From: CAVQBP01 sp963723205
Lineage (GTDB): Bacteria; Bacteroidota; Ignavibacteria; Ignavibacteriales; Ignavibacteriaceae
Reading direction: 5' to 3'
Assembly: GCA_963723205.1 (NCBI GenBank)
Contig: CAVRQC010000033.1
Coordinates: 434,001-498,000 of the forward strand
Length of the DNA stretch: 64,000 nt
The notes under the pieces were generated by a model. It made no database searches and had not been told where the DNA came from. It worked only from the letters and a program-made list of their open reading frames with translations. The position numbers and the translations under genes were made by a program. Of this stretch, positions 42,728 to 51,853 are shown one piece after another (position 1 is the stretch's first letter; the number at the start of each line of letters is the position of its first letter).

Positions 42728-44212
42728 ATGAGAAAAGAACATACAGACGATACACGGAAAACCGTAGGAAATTTATCTTCAACTTTTTTAGTCAGGTTTA
42801 TCCGCTATCCTTTTCTAGCAATATATATAATTACTATACCACGTCTGCTTGGTGCTTACGACTACGGTAAGTTAGCGCTCATTATTTCAATATTAATGCT
42901 TTCTTCAGAGGTTTTAACTTTTGGAATACCCAGTGTCTTTGGCAGATATATTCCTGAGTATATGATAAGAAATGATAAAGAAAAATTGGAAAGATTAATA
43001 TCATCTTATCTTTTATTTGAATTTTTAATCAGCATGGTTCTGCTTTTGATCGGAATTATTTTAATCTTTTCAGTAGGCCAATTAAAAGATGAAATCTTTT
43101 TTGTAATTATTATTTTGCTTGCGGTAATTTGTGAAGTCTATTCAGGACTACTGTTTTCTATTTTATTTGGATTAAATTATGTAGGCAAAGCGAATACTGT
43201 CAATTTGCTCAGGACAGTTTTCCGTTTACTTTTTCTTTTAAGCCTTTACCCAATTTTTGGTTTTGCAGGAGCATTATTCTCCCTATTACTCACCCCGGTA
43301 CTATCCGGTTTCTATGCACTTTATTCAATAAGTAAAGTAATCAAATTAAAAATACGCAAACCAATTTTAAAAGAGTTTTTGCCCAAATTAAAATTTGGAA
43401 TCGTAATATTTACTCCTACTCTTTTATTTTTATTTCAGCAGCAAATTGGACCTGTATTTCTTAAATTTTTTTCATTAAATAATAGTGAGATTGGATTCTA
43501 TGATCTCGCAAACCAAGGTTTTCTTGTACTATATGGATTAGCTATTACAGGTTTTGAAGCATTAATCCCGATCTCATCAAAATTCCAGGTTATCGGTAAA
43601 GAAGAAAAGGGAATTTATTGGTTGTTTATGCTGCTTCGCTACATATTACCTCTATTATTAATTATTGTTACTGCATTTTATTTGTTTGGTGAAGAAATTA
43701 TTTCAATAGTACTTGGAAAGCAGTTTATTAATATTTATCCTATAGCATTGATTATTTTAGTTAGTGTACCAATCTGGATAATTGGACAATTAGGGTATGT
43801 AAGATCAGTTGTTCTCTTAAATCCGAGACCGTATATAATTTCCACTGTATTATCGACAATTGTTTTTATTTTAGCAGGCCTTTTTTTTATTAGTAGAATG
43901 GGTGCAACAGGACTTGCAATTGCTGTGCTTATTAGCGGAATCTTATATTCAGTATATATCAGTTTACTGTATAAAGAAATGTTTCAATTTCTCATATCTA
44001 TTTTAAAAAAAATATTTCTTCCCGCGATATTATTTTTACCTCTACTACTATTTAGAATTGAAAATATTGAATTAAGAAGTATAATATTTCTTTTAAGTGG
44101 ACTTTTATTTTTAGGAATACTTATAAAACTTAAAATAATTAATTCAAATGAATTAAAACAACTAGGTAGCGTCCTTCAAAAAAAAATACCTACTGAGGAT
44201 ACCTCAAACTAA
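42728..44212 (+). CDS. Polysaccharide flippase (Wzx/MVF type)
   Basis: 494-residue membrane protein of the MOP exporter superfamily, with about 12-14 hydrophobic segments in two similar halves. The N-terminus TVGNLSSTFLVRFIRYPFLA with IITIPRLLGAYDYGKLALI matches O-antigen flippases, and the second half begins LKFGIVIFTPTLLFLFQQQIGP. It should flip the lipid-linked product of the neighbouring transferases and deacetylase. It is the last plus-strand gene of the operon and ends 6 bases from the convergent exported-protein gene. No polymerase gene is visible, so either the glycan is not Wzy-polymerised or that gene lies elsewhere. Confidence 0.87.
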   Translation: MRKEHTDDTRKTVGNLSSTFLVRFIRYPFLAIYIITIPRLLGAYDYGKLALIISILMLSSEVLTFGIPSVFGRYIPEYMIRNDKEKLERLISSYLLFEFLISMVLLLIGIILIFSVGQLKDEIFFVIIILLAVICEVYSGLLFSILFGLNYVGKANTVNLLRTVFRLLFLLSLYPIFGFAGALFSLLLTPVLSGFYALYSISKVIKLKIRKPILKEFLPKLKFGIVIFTPTLLFLFQQQIGPVFLKFFSLNNSEIGFYDLANQGFLVLYGLAITGFEALIPISSKFQVIGKEEKGIYWLFMLLRYILPLLLIIVTAFYLFGEEIISIVLGKQFINIYPIALIILVSVPIWIIGQLGYVRSVVLLNPRPYIISTVLSTIVFILAGLFFISRMGATGLAIAVLISGILYSVYISLLYKEMFQFLISILKKIFLPAILFLPLLLFRIENIELRSIIFLLSGLLFLGILIKLKIINSNELKQLGSVLQKKIPTEDTSN

Positions 44213-44218
44213 CTCATA

Positions 44219-45112
44219 TCAGAAAACAAATGTAAAACCGAATTTAAATTGGTCATAAGCCAAAGCAGGTTGTGTATTAAACGGCCAATTCATTTTTTCC
44301 TGCCTTAATTGATACATTCCGTAAGATAATGCACCTTTAAGAATAAAATTAACTACAGGCAGGGCGATAGGAGACGACTCTTTGATCTCTTTTATAAATG
44401 CATCAAGTACTCCCTGGCCAGCGAAATAAATTACTTCACTTCCAAGCCACTTCCAGAAAAGGTGTCTTTCAAATATCACAGCTCTTTCGTAACCGGCTTC
44501 AATAGAAATTAATGGAATTAGCTTAATTTTAATTCCGGCTTCCGTGCTTGTTCCAAAACGAAATGATTTATTTAATCTATCCAGTTTATCTTTATCTTCT
44601 TGGTTAGCAGGAAAGTCTTTTAAATCTAATTTCGACCATATAAACGAACCTGAATTAAAAAGTACAATTGATGAGTTTCCGAGATTATAACCGTAACCTT
44701 TACTCCAGTTTGTACCAAAACGCCACAAATTGGATCTTAAACCGGTCACGTTGGTTTTGTTTGATAATTCAGTAGAAATATAACTCAAGAAAACATTTGA
44801 AAATCTATATTTAAGAATTTCTTCAGATTCATCGAGAGGGATTTCTCTGATATGTCCGATTTTTAATTCGAGCAAATTTGGTTTAGCAAAAGAAGAATTT
44901 ACTCCTTTTAAATGCATTTTAGAAAATCCATAATCAATGCTGATAGCCGGTTTTCCGTTTTTATGAAAGTTTTCAAATTCTAATTTAAATTCTTCCCAAT
45001 CCCATGTTTTTGTTGAATCGCAATGTTTGTGTTTGTCTTTTTCATGTGCAAACGATTGAACAGATAGAACAGTTAAAAAAAGTAATGCTAGTATTAAATT
45101 TCTTATAAGCAT
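44219..45112 (-). CDS. Exported protein of unknown function, probable outer-membrane barrel
   Basis: 297 residues with a clear Sec signal (LIRNLILALLFLTVLSVQSF, cleavage near AHA/SFA-HE). The mature start is His/Lys-rich (HEKDKHKHC), followed by alternating strands with aromatic ends such as KPAISIDYGFSKMHLKG and LLELKIGHIREIPL, and the protein ends in FKFGFTFVF, a terminal Phe typical of outer-membrane beta-barrels. I do not recognise a named family. A GGGAG ribosome site precedes ATG 45112. It is a lone gene between the convergent flippase and a decayed regulator fragment. Outer-membrane location is inference from the C-terminal pattern. Confidence 0.65.
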   Translation of the reverse strand: MLIRNLILALLFLTVLSVQSFAHEKDKHKHCDSTKTWDWEEFKLEFENFHKNGKPAISIDYGFSKMHLKGVNSSFAKPNLLELKIGHIREIPLDESEEILKYRFSNVFLSYISTELSNKTNVTGLRSNLWRFGTNWSKGYGYNLGNSSIVLFNSGSFIWSKLDLKDFPANQEDKDKLDRLNKSFRFGTSTEAGIKIKLIPLISIEAGYERAVIFERHLFWKWLGSEVIYFAGQGVLDAFIKEIKESSPIALPVVNFILKGALSYGMYQLRQEKMNWPFNTQPALAYDQFKFGFTFVF

Positions 45113-45249
45113 TTATTTCTCCCTTGCATAAATGAACGAATTATTACGTATACAATAATAAATTGATTTAGGTTGAATGGTTACTAAAAAATGTTGAAAT
45201 GTTAAAAAAGATGAAATTCGGTGTTTATTGAAGATAAAATTTCTTTATA

Positions 45250-45753
45250 CTAAAAATAATTTGCAAAATTTATAAATATTTCTTTTAGGTGAAAATAAAA
45301 TTTTTGCGGCAGGTTTTTAAACTTAGAATTAAAATTTATTCTTCTTTCTTCGGAATTAATACTTTGCAGATTTATTGTATATTTTCCAGCATTTTTTAAG
45401 AGAGTCTTTAATTTATTTCTTACCTTATGAATAACATCATCATTTTCTGTTCAGGCAATTATTTTTACAGTCTTATCGTAATTAAAATTACTATTAACAT
45501 AAATTCTAAAGAAAATTCCTTTGAAGTTTTCAGAGATAAGATCTCTGTTAACATTACCAAGCTCTTTTGCAGTTTCTTTTATTGATTGATGAGAAAATTC
45601 TTTGTCTCTCAGGGATTAAAGTGCAAGTTCTTCAAAATTAAATTTTCAGTTCTTAACAATTTTTTTAGGAAAATCAGAAATCTGAACTAATTTTTTCGCG
45701 GAGGATTTGGCAAAAATTGCAGCACGTTTTATAGCTCCTTCAGACGCGAACTA
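45250..45753 (-). pseudogene. Decayed 3' end of a probable sigma-54-type transcriptional regulator
   Basis: Reading the minus strand from 45753 to 45250 gives one frame of 167 codons interrupted by TAG (45753-45751), TGA (45648-45646), TAA (45618-45616) and TGA (45453-45451). Apart from these stops it reads like a protein: FASEGAIKRAAIFAKSSAKK, ISDFPKKIVKN, then a Fis-like helix-turn-helix SHQSIKETAKELGNVNRDLI and NDDVIHKVRNKLKTLLKN, ending at a TAG. Frame is kept throughout, so decay is by base substitution. The helical Fis-like end suggests an enhancer-binding-protein family. The rest of the gene is absent; hslU ends close by. The assignment to sigma-54 partners is inference. Confidence 0.6.
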
Positions 45754-45805
45754 AAAAGACTTCAAAAAAAAATTATTAGATTTGAAATATCTATTTTGAT
45801 ATGAA

Positions 45806-45835
45806 TAAACCCGGTTCTATAAAAAGCCGGGTTTA
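45806..45835 (-). terminator. Hairpin terminator after hslU
   Basis: A 9-bp stem (TAAACCCGG / CCGGGTTTA) with a 12-base loop lies within 5 bases of the hslU stop codon. On the minus strand it is followed by TTATTCATAT. It should end the hslVU transcript. Confidence 0.7.
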
Positions 45836-45839
45836 ATGA

Positions 45840-47213
45840 TTAAAGGATAAATTTACTTAAGTCTCTATTCTTTACAATAGCATCAAGTTTCTCTTTTACA
45901 ATTTCAGGAGTTATCTTTACTACATCCGATGGGAGTTTATCGGGGACATCAAAAAGTATTTCATCTAGTAAAGTTGTTAAAATTGTATGAAGCCTTCTTG
46001 CCCCGATATTTTCAACCTGTTCATTTACTTCAGTAGCAATCTTTGCAATCTCTCTTATGCTTTTACTGGAAAATTCAAGTTTAACACCTTCTGTTTCCAA
46101 AAGTGCTTTATATTGTTTTAATAAAGCGTTTTCGGGAGTGGTAAGAATCTGAACAAAGTCTTCTTCAGATAAGCTTTTCAGTTCAACACGAATAGGGAAG
46201 CGTCCTTGAAGTTCAGGTATAAGATCGCTTGGTTTAGAGACATGAAATGCACCTGAAGCGATAAATAAAATATGGTCGGTTTTAACTACACCATATTTCG
46301 TATTGACATTAGAACCTTCAACGATCGGGAGTAGATCTCTTTGAACTCCTTCGCGGGAAACATCCGGTCCCTGAGATTTCCCGCCGCCGGCTACTTTATC
46401 AATTTCATCAATAAAAGCAATCCCGGAATTTTCAACTCTTTCAATTGCTTCTTTCTGTACAGCTTCCATATCAATTAATTTTTGAGCTTCTTCCTGAGTA
46501 ATAATATTCCTTGCTTCAGCAATAGTTGTTTTTCTTTTTTTCTTCTTTTTAGGCATTAAATTTCCCATAATTTCCTGGATATTAATGCCCATATCATCCA
46601 TTCCGAAAGGACCGAGCACCTGCATACCAATTGAATTTTGAGAAGCAGAATCAAACTCAATCATTTTACTATCGAGTTCCCCGTTTTTTAATTTCTGCTT
46701 CATCCATTCCCTTGTCTTCTGATTTTGAAAAGCTTCACTATTAACCTCTTCTTCGGAATTTTCCCCGGCGTGAGTCGTAGCTTTTTTTACAGGAGGAATT
46801 AATATATCAAGAATTTTCTCTTCAGCAATTTCTTCCGCTTTTGATTTCACCTCAAGTGTTTTTTCAGATTTAACCATATTAACACCGATATCAGTAAGAT
46901 CTCTTATCAAAGATTCAACATCTCTTCCAACATACCCTACTTCAGTAAATTTTGATGCTTCAACTTTAACAAAAGGTGCATCGGCAAGTTTAGCAAGTCT
47001 CCTGGATATTTCTGTTTTTCCAACTCCCGTTGGCCCAATAAGAATTATATTGTTTGGTAGAATCTCATCTTTTAGTTCATCTGTAATCTGTTGTCTTCTC
47101 CATCTATTCCTTAATGCAATAGCCACAGCGCGTTTAGCTTCTGTTTGTCCAATAATATATTTATCAAGGTACTCAACTATTTGCGAGGGTGTATGTTCGT
47201 CTTTTTTAGTCAT
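45840..47213 (-). CDS. hslU: ATP-dependent protease ATPase subunit HslU
   Basis: AAA+ unfoldase that feeds substrates to the HslV peptidase. The 457 residues start with the HslU sequence QIVEYLDKYIIGQTEAKRAVAIA, Walker A IGPTGVGKTE (about 59-68), the pore loop VGYVGRDVESLIRDL, the I-domain (roughly 110-230, including Lys-rich PKKKKKRKTT), Walker B GIAFIDEIDK, and C-terminal sensor 2 region ENIGARRLHTILTTLLDEI. The C-terminus ending KNRDLSKFIL inserts into HslV. It follows hslV by 15 bases. Length and motifs are normal. Confidence 0.97.
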   Translation of the reverse strand: MTKKDEHTPSQIVEYLDKYIIGQTEAKRAVAIALRNRWRRQQITDELKDEILPNNIILIGPTGVGKTEISRRLAKLADAPFVKVEASKFTEVGYVGRDVESLIRDLTDIGVNMVKSEKTLEVKSKAEEIAEEKILDILIPPVKKATTHAGENSEEEVNSEAFQNQKTREWMKQKLKNGELDSKMIEFDSASQNSIGMQVLGPFGMDDMGINIQEIMGNLMPKKKKKRKTTIAEARNIITQEEAQKLIDMEAVQKEAIERVENSGIAFIDEIDKVAGGGKSQGPDVSREGVQRDLLPIVEGSNVNTKYGVVKTDHILFIASGAFHVSKPSDLIPELQGRFPIRVELKSLSEEDFVQILTTPENALLKQYKALLETEGVKLEFSSKSIREIAKIATEVNEQVENIGARRLHTILTTLLDEILFDVPDKLPSDVVKITPEIVKEKLDAIVKNRDLSKFIL

Positions 47214-47228
47214 TTTAAAATTCCAAAA

Positions 47229-47771
47229 TTATTTTTCAATTACTTCAACATTTATTTTATCGTTTGTATAGATGCAAATTTCTGATGCGGTTTTTAATGC
47301 TTCTTTGACAATTTCCATTGCCGATAAATTGCTGTACTTTGTAAGCATTTTAGAAGCTGCCAAAGCATACATTCCGCCAGATCCGATTGCAACTATTTTA
47401 TCATCAGGTTCAATAACATCGCCGTTACCTGATATTACTAAAGCAGTGTCTTCTGCAATAACAGCAAGCATTGCTTCTAGCTTTCGTAGAAATTTATCTG
47501 TCCGCCAATCTTTGGCTAATTCTACTGCGGCACGATTTACGTTTCCCCTGTATTGTTCTAATTTATCTTCAAACCTTTCCATAAGCGTGAATGCATCAGC
47601 GGAAGCACCTGCAAAGCCACATAATACTTTACCTTTTGCAATTTTCCTTATTTTCATTGCATTATGTTTCATAACGGTATTTCCAAGTGAAACTTGACCG
47701 TCTCCGCCAAGTGCTGCTTCACCTTTATGAATTAAACCAAGAATTGTTGTAGATCTGATTTTATTTTCCAT
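47229..47771 (-). CDS. hslV: ATP-dependent protease peptidase subunit HslV
   Basis: Proteasome-like threonine peptidase of the HslUV complex. The 180 residues start MENKIRSTTILGLIHKG, so removal of a 7-residue propeptide would expose Thr8 as the nucleophile. LGGDGQVSLGNTVMK and KVLCGFAGASADAFTLMERFE are typical, with the catalytic Lys near KIRKIAKGKV and the sodium-site GSGGMYALAAS. It is the first gene of hslVU. The minus-strand leader contains TAAATTTG at 47843-47836, similar to a -7 box, but no matching -33 box was found. Confidence 0.97.
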   Translation of the reverse strand: MENKIRSTTILGLIHKGEAALGGDGQVSLGNTVMKHNAMKIRKIAKGKVLCGFAGASADAFTLMERFEDKLEQYRGNVNRAAVELAKDWRTDKFLRKLEAMLAVIAEDTALVISGNGDVIEPDDKIVAIGSGGMYALAASKMLTKYSNLSAMEIVKEALKTASEICIYTNDKINVEVIEK

Positions 47772-47929
47772 AAATAATTATCTTATCAATTTTTAAAAAA
47801 AACTTTTTATTTAATTTACCATGTTATCTAATAGTCAAATTTATTAAAAATGGATATTGTATCTTATAACCTGGTTCACGTTGTGAATATAACAATTTTA
47901 GTCTTATGTAATAAAAATGGCATTAAAAA

Positions 47930-48565
47930 TCAGAATTTGTATGGATTAAAAGGTTTTAATGGCAATATTCTCGGAACGGATTTTTGATAATCTTTATATT
48001 CTTCTCCGAATATTTTGATTAACTTATTTTCTTCATAACATGAACCAACATAAAAATATACAATAGCTCCAATTACTAATACTAAATAAGTTAAATCCAT
48101 ATAAGGTCTGAAAACTAAAAACAAAATTGAAAAAAAATAAACAGGGTGTCTCATATATTTATAAGGCCCTTCTATTTTTAAAGTCATTATTTCATCCAGA
48201 TCGTCTAAGTTATAACTTTTTTGAAGCCATCTGGCAATTTGCGATATTCCGAGGAATTCTTTGTAGTTAAAATACCTGAAAGTCCAGATCAAACCTAAAA
48301 GACTTAAAAATTGAAATGCTAAGATAATAAAATCATACGGTTTTATTAAGTCATAAATAGTGATATCCGGCTGGGGCAGATAGATAAAAAAGAAAAAAAG
48401 AATAATAAAAGAAATTATATTATATATAAGCCTGTAAAAAGGAAGTAATCGTGGGAAATTATCTTTAACATAATTTTTAACTTTTAATGATGCCAGGAAA
48501 GTGTGCGAAAAACCAAAAAGAATAGCTGCCAATACTAAAATAGAAACACTAAAAACATAGCCCAT
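47930..48565 (-). CDS. ICMT/NnrU-like membrane methyltransferase
   Basis: Multi-pass membrane protein, about 211 residues if started at ATG 48565 (MGYVFSVSILVLAAI). The frame continues upstream to ATG 48637, overlapping rpoN by 26 bases, but that extra 24-residue stretch looks non-natural. About five membrane segments are visible. The C-terminal half has GPYKYMRHPVYFFSILF, ENKLIKIFGEEYKDYQKSVP and PRILPL, the pattern of isoprenylcysteine carboxyl methyltransferases and the related NnrU and PEMT proteins. Substrate is unknown. It follows rpoN on the same strand. Confidence 0.72.
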   Translation of the reverse strand: MGYVFSVSILVLAAILFGFSHTFLASLKVKNYVKDNFPRLLPFYRLIYNIISFIILFFFFIYLPQPDITIYDLIKPYDFIILAFQFLSLLGLIWTFRYFNYKEFLGISQIARWLQKSYNLDDLDEIMTLKIEGPYKYMRHPVYFFSILFLVFRPYMDLTYLVLVIGAIVYFYVGSCYEENKLIKIFGEEYKDYQKSVPRILPLKPFNPYKF

Positions 48566-48611
48566 TATTTTCCGATTTTTTACATAATAAAATACCCCAG
48601 AAATATTTAGA

Positions 48612-50054
48612 TTATATTTCCTTCCGCAAACGTGCAACTGGCAGTCTCAGCTGCTCCCTGTATTTTGCTACAGTTCTTCTTGCAATATGAATACCTTCCT
48701 GGTTTAACATTGTTGTAAGCTTATCATCACTATAAGGAGCCCTTTTATTTTCACTATCTATAATCTCTTTTAGTCTTATCTTGATGTGTTTATTTGAAAC
48801 TTCTTCACCGTTATCGGTACCAAGACCTTCACTAAAAAAATATTTTAATTCGTGAATACCCATCGGACTTTGAACATATTTACCATTTACAACCCTGCTG
48901 ATTGTTGATATATCCATATTAATTTCTTCGGCAATGTCTTTATAGATCATAGGTCTCAATAACTTGGGGCCTTTTTCAAAAAACTCATATTGTTTCTCAA
49001 CAATAGCCCTCATAATTTTCATTAATGTTTCGCGCCGCTGCTGGATACATGCAATAAACCATTTTGCAGATTCAAACTTTTCTCTTAAAAATTTATAAGT
49101 ATTTTTATCTCTATCGGTTTTCTTTTTCTTCTTATTTGTGCTAATCATCTCGAGATAAGTTCTACTTAAGGTTACTGAAGGAAGACTTCTGTCATTTAAC
49201 GTTATTACAAAATTATCATCAACTTTCTCTACAAGGAAATCGGGAGTAATCTGATTCATTTCAACGGATTCAATATTTCCTTCTCCTGGTTTTGGATTAA
49301 GTTTTAGAATCAGATCCGAAGTAGCTTTTAAACTTTCTTCCGTTAAATTCATCTTCTGTTTTATTGCTTCGAAACGGCGATTCTTAAAATCATCAAAATG
49401 ATTTTCGAGTAATTCTTTTGCTAAATATTTATAGTAGAGATCATAATTCGAGTTTTCAAGTTGAACAAGCAGGCATTCCCTTAAATCTCTTGAAGCTATT
49501 CCAAGGGGATCGAACTTTTGTATTCTTTTTAATAATGATTCAGCCTTTTCTACAGTAAGATCGACATGTTCAAATAAGTTTAATTCATTAACTATACTTT
49601 TAATATCTCTCGTCAGGTAACCATCATTATCAAGATTTCCTATGATTTCCTCTCCCAGCATATAATAATCATCATTCAAATTCAGAAGCCTAAGCTGCTT
49701 ACGAAGATGTTCGGTAAGGCTTTCTCTTGCCGGTGCCAATGGCTGATAAACATCATCGTCTTTGCTCTTATTTACCCTGTCTCCTTCATATTCATCATCA
49801 TTCATAAAATCTTCAAGATCAAACTCTTCTTTATCGGGATCTTCGAATTCATCCTGCACTTCATCATCTTTTTCTTTTTCCTGGTTAAGATCGATTTCTT
49901 CATCCATAATCTCTTCAAGAACGGGATTAATTTCCAATTCAGTTTTGATCCTTTGTTCTAAAGCCAGGGTATTAAGCTGAAGTAATTTCTGATACTGAAT
50001 TTGTTGAGGGGATAATCTTTGCTGCTGTGATAATTTTTGAGTTAAATTTAACAT
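48612..50054 (-). CDS. rpoN: RNA polymerase sigma-54 factor RpoN
   Basis: Alternative sigma factor that needs ATP-dependent activators. The 480 residues start with the Gln-rich activator-interacting region LTQKLSQQQRLSPQQIQYQK, a very acidic linker (about 45-90), the core-binding domain with LRLLNLNDDYYMLGEEIIGNLD, a central domain including LNPKPGEG, and the C-terminal DNA-binding part with ARRTVAKYRE (RpoN box, about 458-467). The HTH is in EEINMDISTISRVVNGKYV. Length is normal. The upstream DUF3109 gene ends one base before it. A decayed regulator fragment lies 3 kb away (45250-45753). Confidence 0.97.
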   Translation of the reverse strand: MLNLTQKLSQQQRLSPQQIQYQKLLQLNTLALEQRIKTELEINPVLEEIMDEEIDLNQEKEKDDEVQDEFEDPDKEEFDLEDFMNDDEYEGDRVNKSKDDDVYQPLAPARESLTEHLRKQLRLLNLNDDYYMLGEEIIGNLDNDGYLTRDIKSIVNELNLFEHVDLTVEKAESLLKRIQKFDPLGIASRDLRECLLVQLENSNYDLYYKYLAKELLENHFDDFKNRRFEAIKQKMNLTEESLKATSDLILKLNPKPGEGNIESVEMNQITPDFLVEKVDDNFVITLNDRSLPSVTLSRTYLEMISTNKKKKKTDRDKNTYKFLREKFESAKWFIACIQQRRETLMKIMRAIVEKQYEFFEKGPKLLRPMIYKDIAEEINMDISTISRVVNGKYVQSPMGIHELKYFFSEGLGTDNGEEVSNKHIKIRLKEIIDSENKRAPYSDDKLTTMLNQEGIHIARRTVAKYREQLRLPVARLRKEI

Positions 50055-50055
50055 A

Positions 50056-50625
50056 TTACTTACCGATTATTTCCTTTAGTTTAGAATACCATTTATTTCC
50101 ATATAGTCTTATAATTGATTCTCTGCAAAAATCGATTAAAGCTAATTTATTTTTTTCTCCTTTTTCCAATGCCGGTTTACATTCACTAAACATTTCGTAT
50201 CTTAAAACAGGACCACCAAATTTAGATACCCTGATTGGGAATAAATGACAGGATATAGGTTTCTTAAATTTGGTTTTTCCATCTAAAAAGGCTTTTTCTA
50301 TTCCACATTTAGCAATTTCTCCATCATAATAAACAAATACACAGGCTCTGTTGTTGATACTCCTGGTTAAAAATTCGCTGCTTTTTATTTCATAAAATCC
50401 TTTTTCTTCAATTTCATCAACATGTCTTTTGGGTAAATACTCTTTAACAATGTTTAAAATTTTGTCTATTTTCGCAACTTCATCTTCTAGTAGTGGAGCT
50501 CCAAACTCACTTTCTAAAGTACAACAGGCACCTTTACATTTACTAAGATCGCACTCAAAATTTACATTAAAAACTTCGGGGCGAACCAAAACATCTTCAA
50601 CAGGTATAATATTGCTAATAAACAT
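50056..50625 (-). CDS. DUF3109 Cys-rich protein
   Basis: Soluble protein of the DUF3109 family, common in Bacteroidota, of unknown role and likely to bind metal or an Fe-S cluster. Cysteines are grouped in FECDLSKCKGACCTLES, ACVFVYYDGEIAKCGIEKA and ISCHLFPIRVSKF. I prefer ATG 50625 (MFISNIIPVEDVLV), giving about 189 residues, as known members start shortly before the first Cys cluster; the frame runs up to 50709 but the extra residues are hydrophobic and look spurious. It ends 2 bases before rpoN, so they form one unit. The product may link rpoN expression to redox, but that is speculation. Confidence 0.78.
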   Translation of the reverse strand: MFISNIIPVEDVLVRPEVFNVNFECDLSKCKGACCTLESEFGAPLLEDEVAKIDKILNIVKEYLPKRHVDEIEEKGFYEIKSSEFLTRSINNRACVFVYYDGEIAKCGIEKAFLDGKTKFKKPISCHLFPIRVSKFGGPVLRYEMFSECKPALEKGEKNKLALIDFCRESIIRLYGNKWYSKLKEIIGK

Positions 50626-50806
50626 TGGAATAGTTTTTGTTACTAAAATAAGATATAACATTAAAAATTCCAACACTCCAGGAAGTCTTTTTAGCAAAAA
50701 GTATACCATTATTCATCCCAATCCTATTTTAATCATCGAAGTTTATTTTTTGTTGTTTATAGTTTGCTTAATTTTCGATTTTCGAAAATATAGATAGAGA
50801 TTTGGT

Positions 50807-51748
50807 ATGAGAAAATTAGCTGTAGTTGCATTAGGCGGTAATGCATTATTAAAGGGAAATCAGGACGGCTCTATAACTCAACAAGAAAAAAACACTTATG
50901 AAACATGTAAAAATTTATTAAACCTGTTAAATAAGGATTTCGATATAGTTTTAACACATGGTAACGGACCGCAGGTTGGAAATATTTTATTAAGAAATGA
51001 AGCCGGTTACAACCAGTATAAAATTCCTAAAATGCCTCTGGATATCTGTGTTGCCGATTCTCAGGGGGGAATAGGATATATGATTGAAAGGCAGATGAAA
51101 AACCTGCTTTTTGAAAATAGAATTAATAAGAATGTGCTTACGGTTATTACACAAGTTTTAGTTGATATTGATGATCCTGCTTTTCTGGAGCCTACAAAAC
51201 CAATCGGTGCTTTTTACTTAAAGGAAGAGGCTGATTTACTTGCAAAAGTAAACAATTGGATTTTTAAAGAAGATTCAAGAAAAAGAGGATGGAGACGGGT
51301 TGTTGCTTCACCTAAACCACTTGAAGTTTTAAATAAAAAAATAATTAAAGAATTAGCGGAAAATGGTAATATTGTTATTGCTGCAGGAGGCGGAGGTGTA
51401 CCGGTATATAGAAATAATGGCAAACTGTATGGTGTTGATGCCGTTATTGACAAAGATCTGGCTTCAGCTCTTTTAGCTAAAGAAATAAATGCGGATAGTT
51501 TTTATATACTTACCGATGTACCTAAAGTATATTTAAATTTTGGTAAACAAAACCAGAAGGCAATCAACAGAATCACGATAAATGAGATTAAAAAATATTT
51601 TGACACCGGTGAATTTGCTTCGGGGAGTATGAAACCAAAAATTTTAGCGGCTATGAATTTTATTGAAAATGGTGGACAGCAGACAGTTATCACCGATGCA
51701 TCGGAACTCATTTCAAATAGTGAGATTGGAACAATAATAACATCATAA
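50807..51748 (+). CDS. arcC: Carbamate kinase
   Basis: Amino-acid kinase-fold enzyme that makes ATP from carbamoyl phosphate and ADP, or the reverse. The 313 residues begin RKLAVVALGGNALLKGN and show the family signature LTHGNGPQVGNIL, CVADSQGGIGYMIERQM, VIAAGGGGVPVYRN and YGVDAVIDKDLASALLA, ending with EFASGSMKPKILAAMNFIE. Length fits ArcC. The next gene is an ornithine carbamoyltransferase after a 105-base gap, suggesting arginine or citrulline breakdown, though no arginine deiminase gene is in the window. It is divergent from the DUF3109/rpoN unit. Confidence 0.95.
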   Translation: MRKLAVVALGGNALLKGNQDGSITQQEKNTYETCKNLLNLLNKDFDIVLTHGNGPQVGNILLRNEAGYNQYKIPKMPLDICVADSQGGIGYMIERQMKNLLFENRINKNVLTVITQVLVDIDDPAFLEPTKPIGAFYLKEEADLLAKVNNWIFKEDSRKRGWRRVVASPKPLEVLNKKIIKELAENGNIVIAAGGGGVPVYRNNGKLYGVDAVIDKDLASALLAKEINADSFYILTDVPKVYLNFGKQNQKAINRITINEIKKYFDTGEFASGSMKPKILAAMNFIENGGQQTVITDASELISNSEIGTIITS

Positions 51749-51789
51749 GATTTTTTATTTGTTAATCTAATTATGAATTTTATAAATAG

Positions 51790-51840
51790 TATAATTACAT
51801 TTTGAACATATTTATTTTTTATTTTAAAAATGTAATTATA
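51790..51840 (+). promoter_or_regulatory. 14-bp perfect inverted repeat before the OTC ribosome site
   Basis: Arms TATAATTACATTTT (51790-51803) and AAAATGTAATTATA (51827-51840) are perfect reverse complements separated by 23 bases. The right arm ends 2 bases before the AAGGAGG ribosome site (51842-51848). It could be a protein-binding operator for an ArgR-like regulator or an RNA hairpin that affects translation. The arms do not match the classic ArgR box closely. Confidence 0.55.
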
Positions 51841-51853
51841 TAAGGAGGAATTA

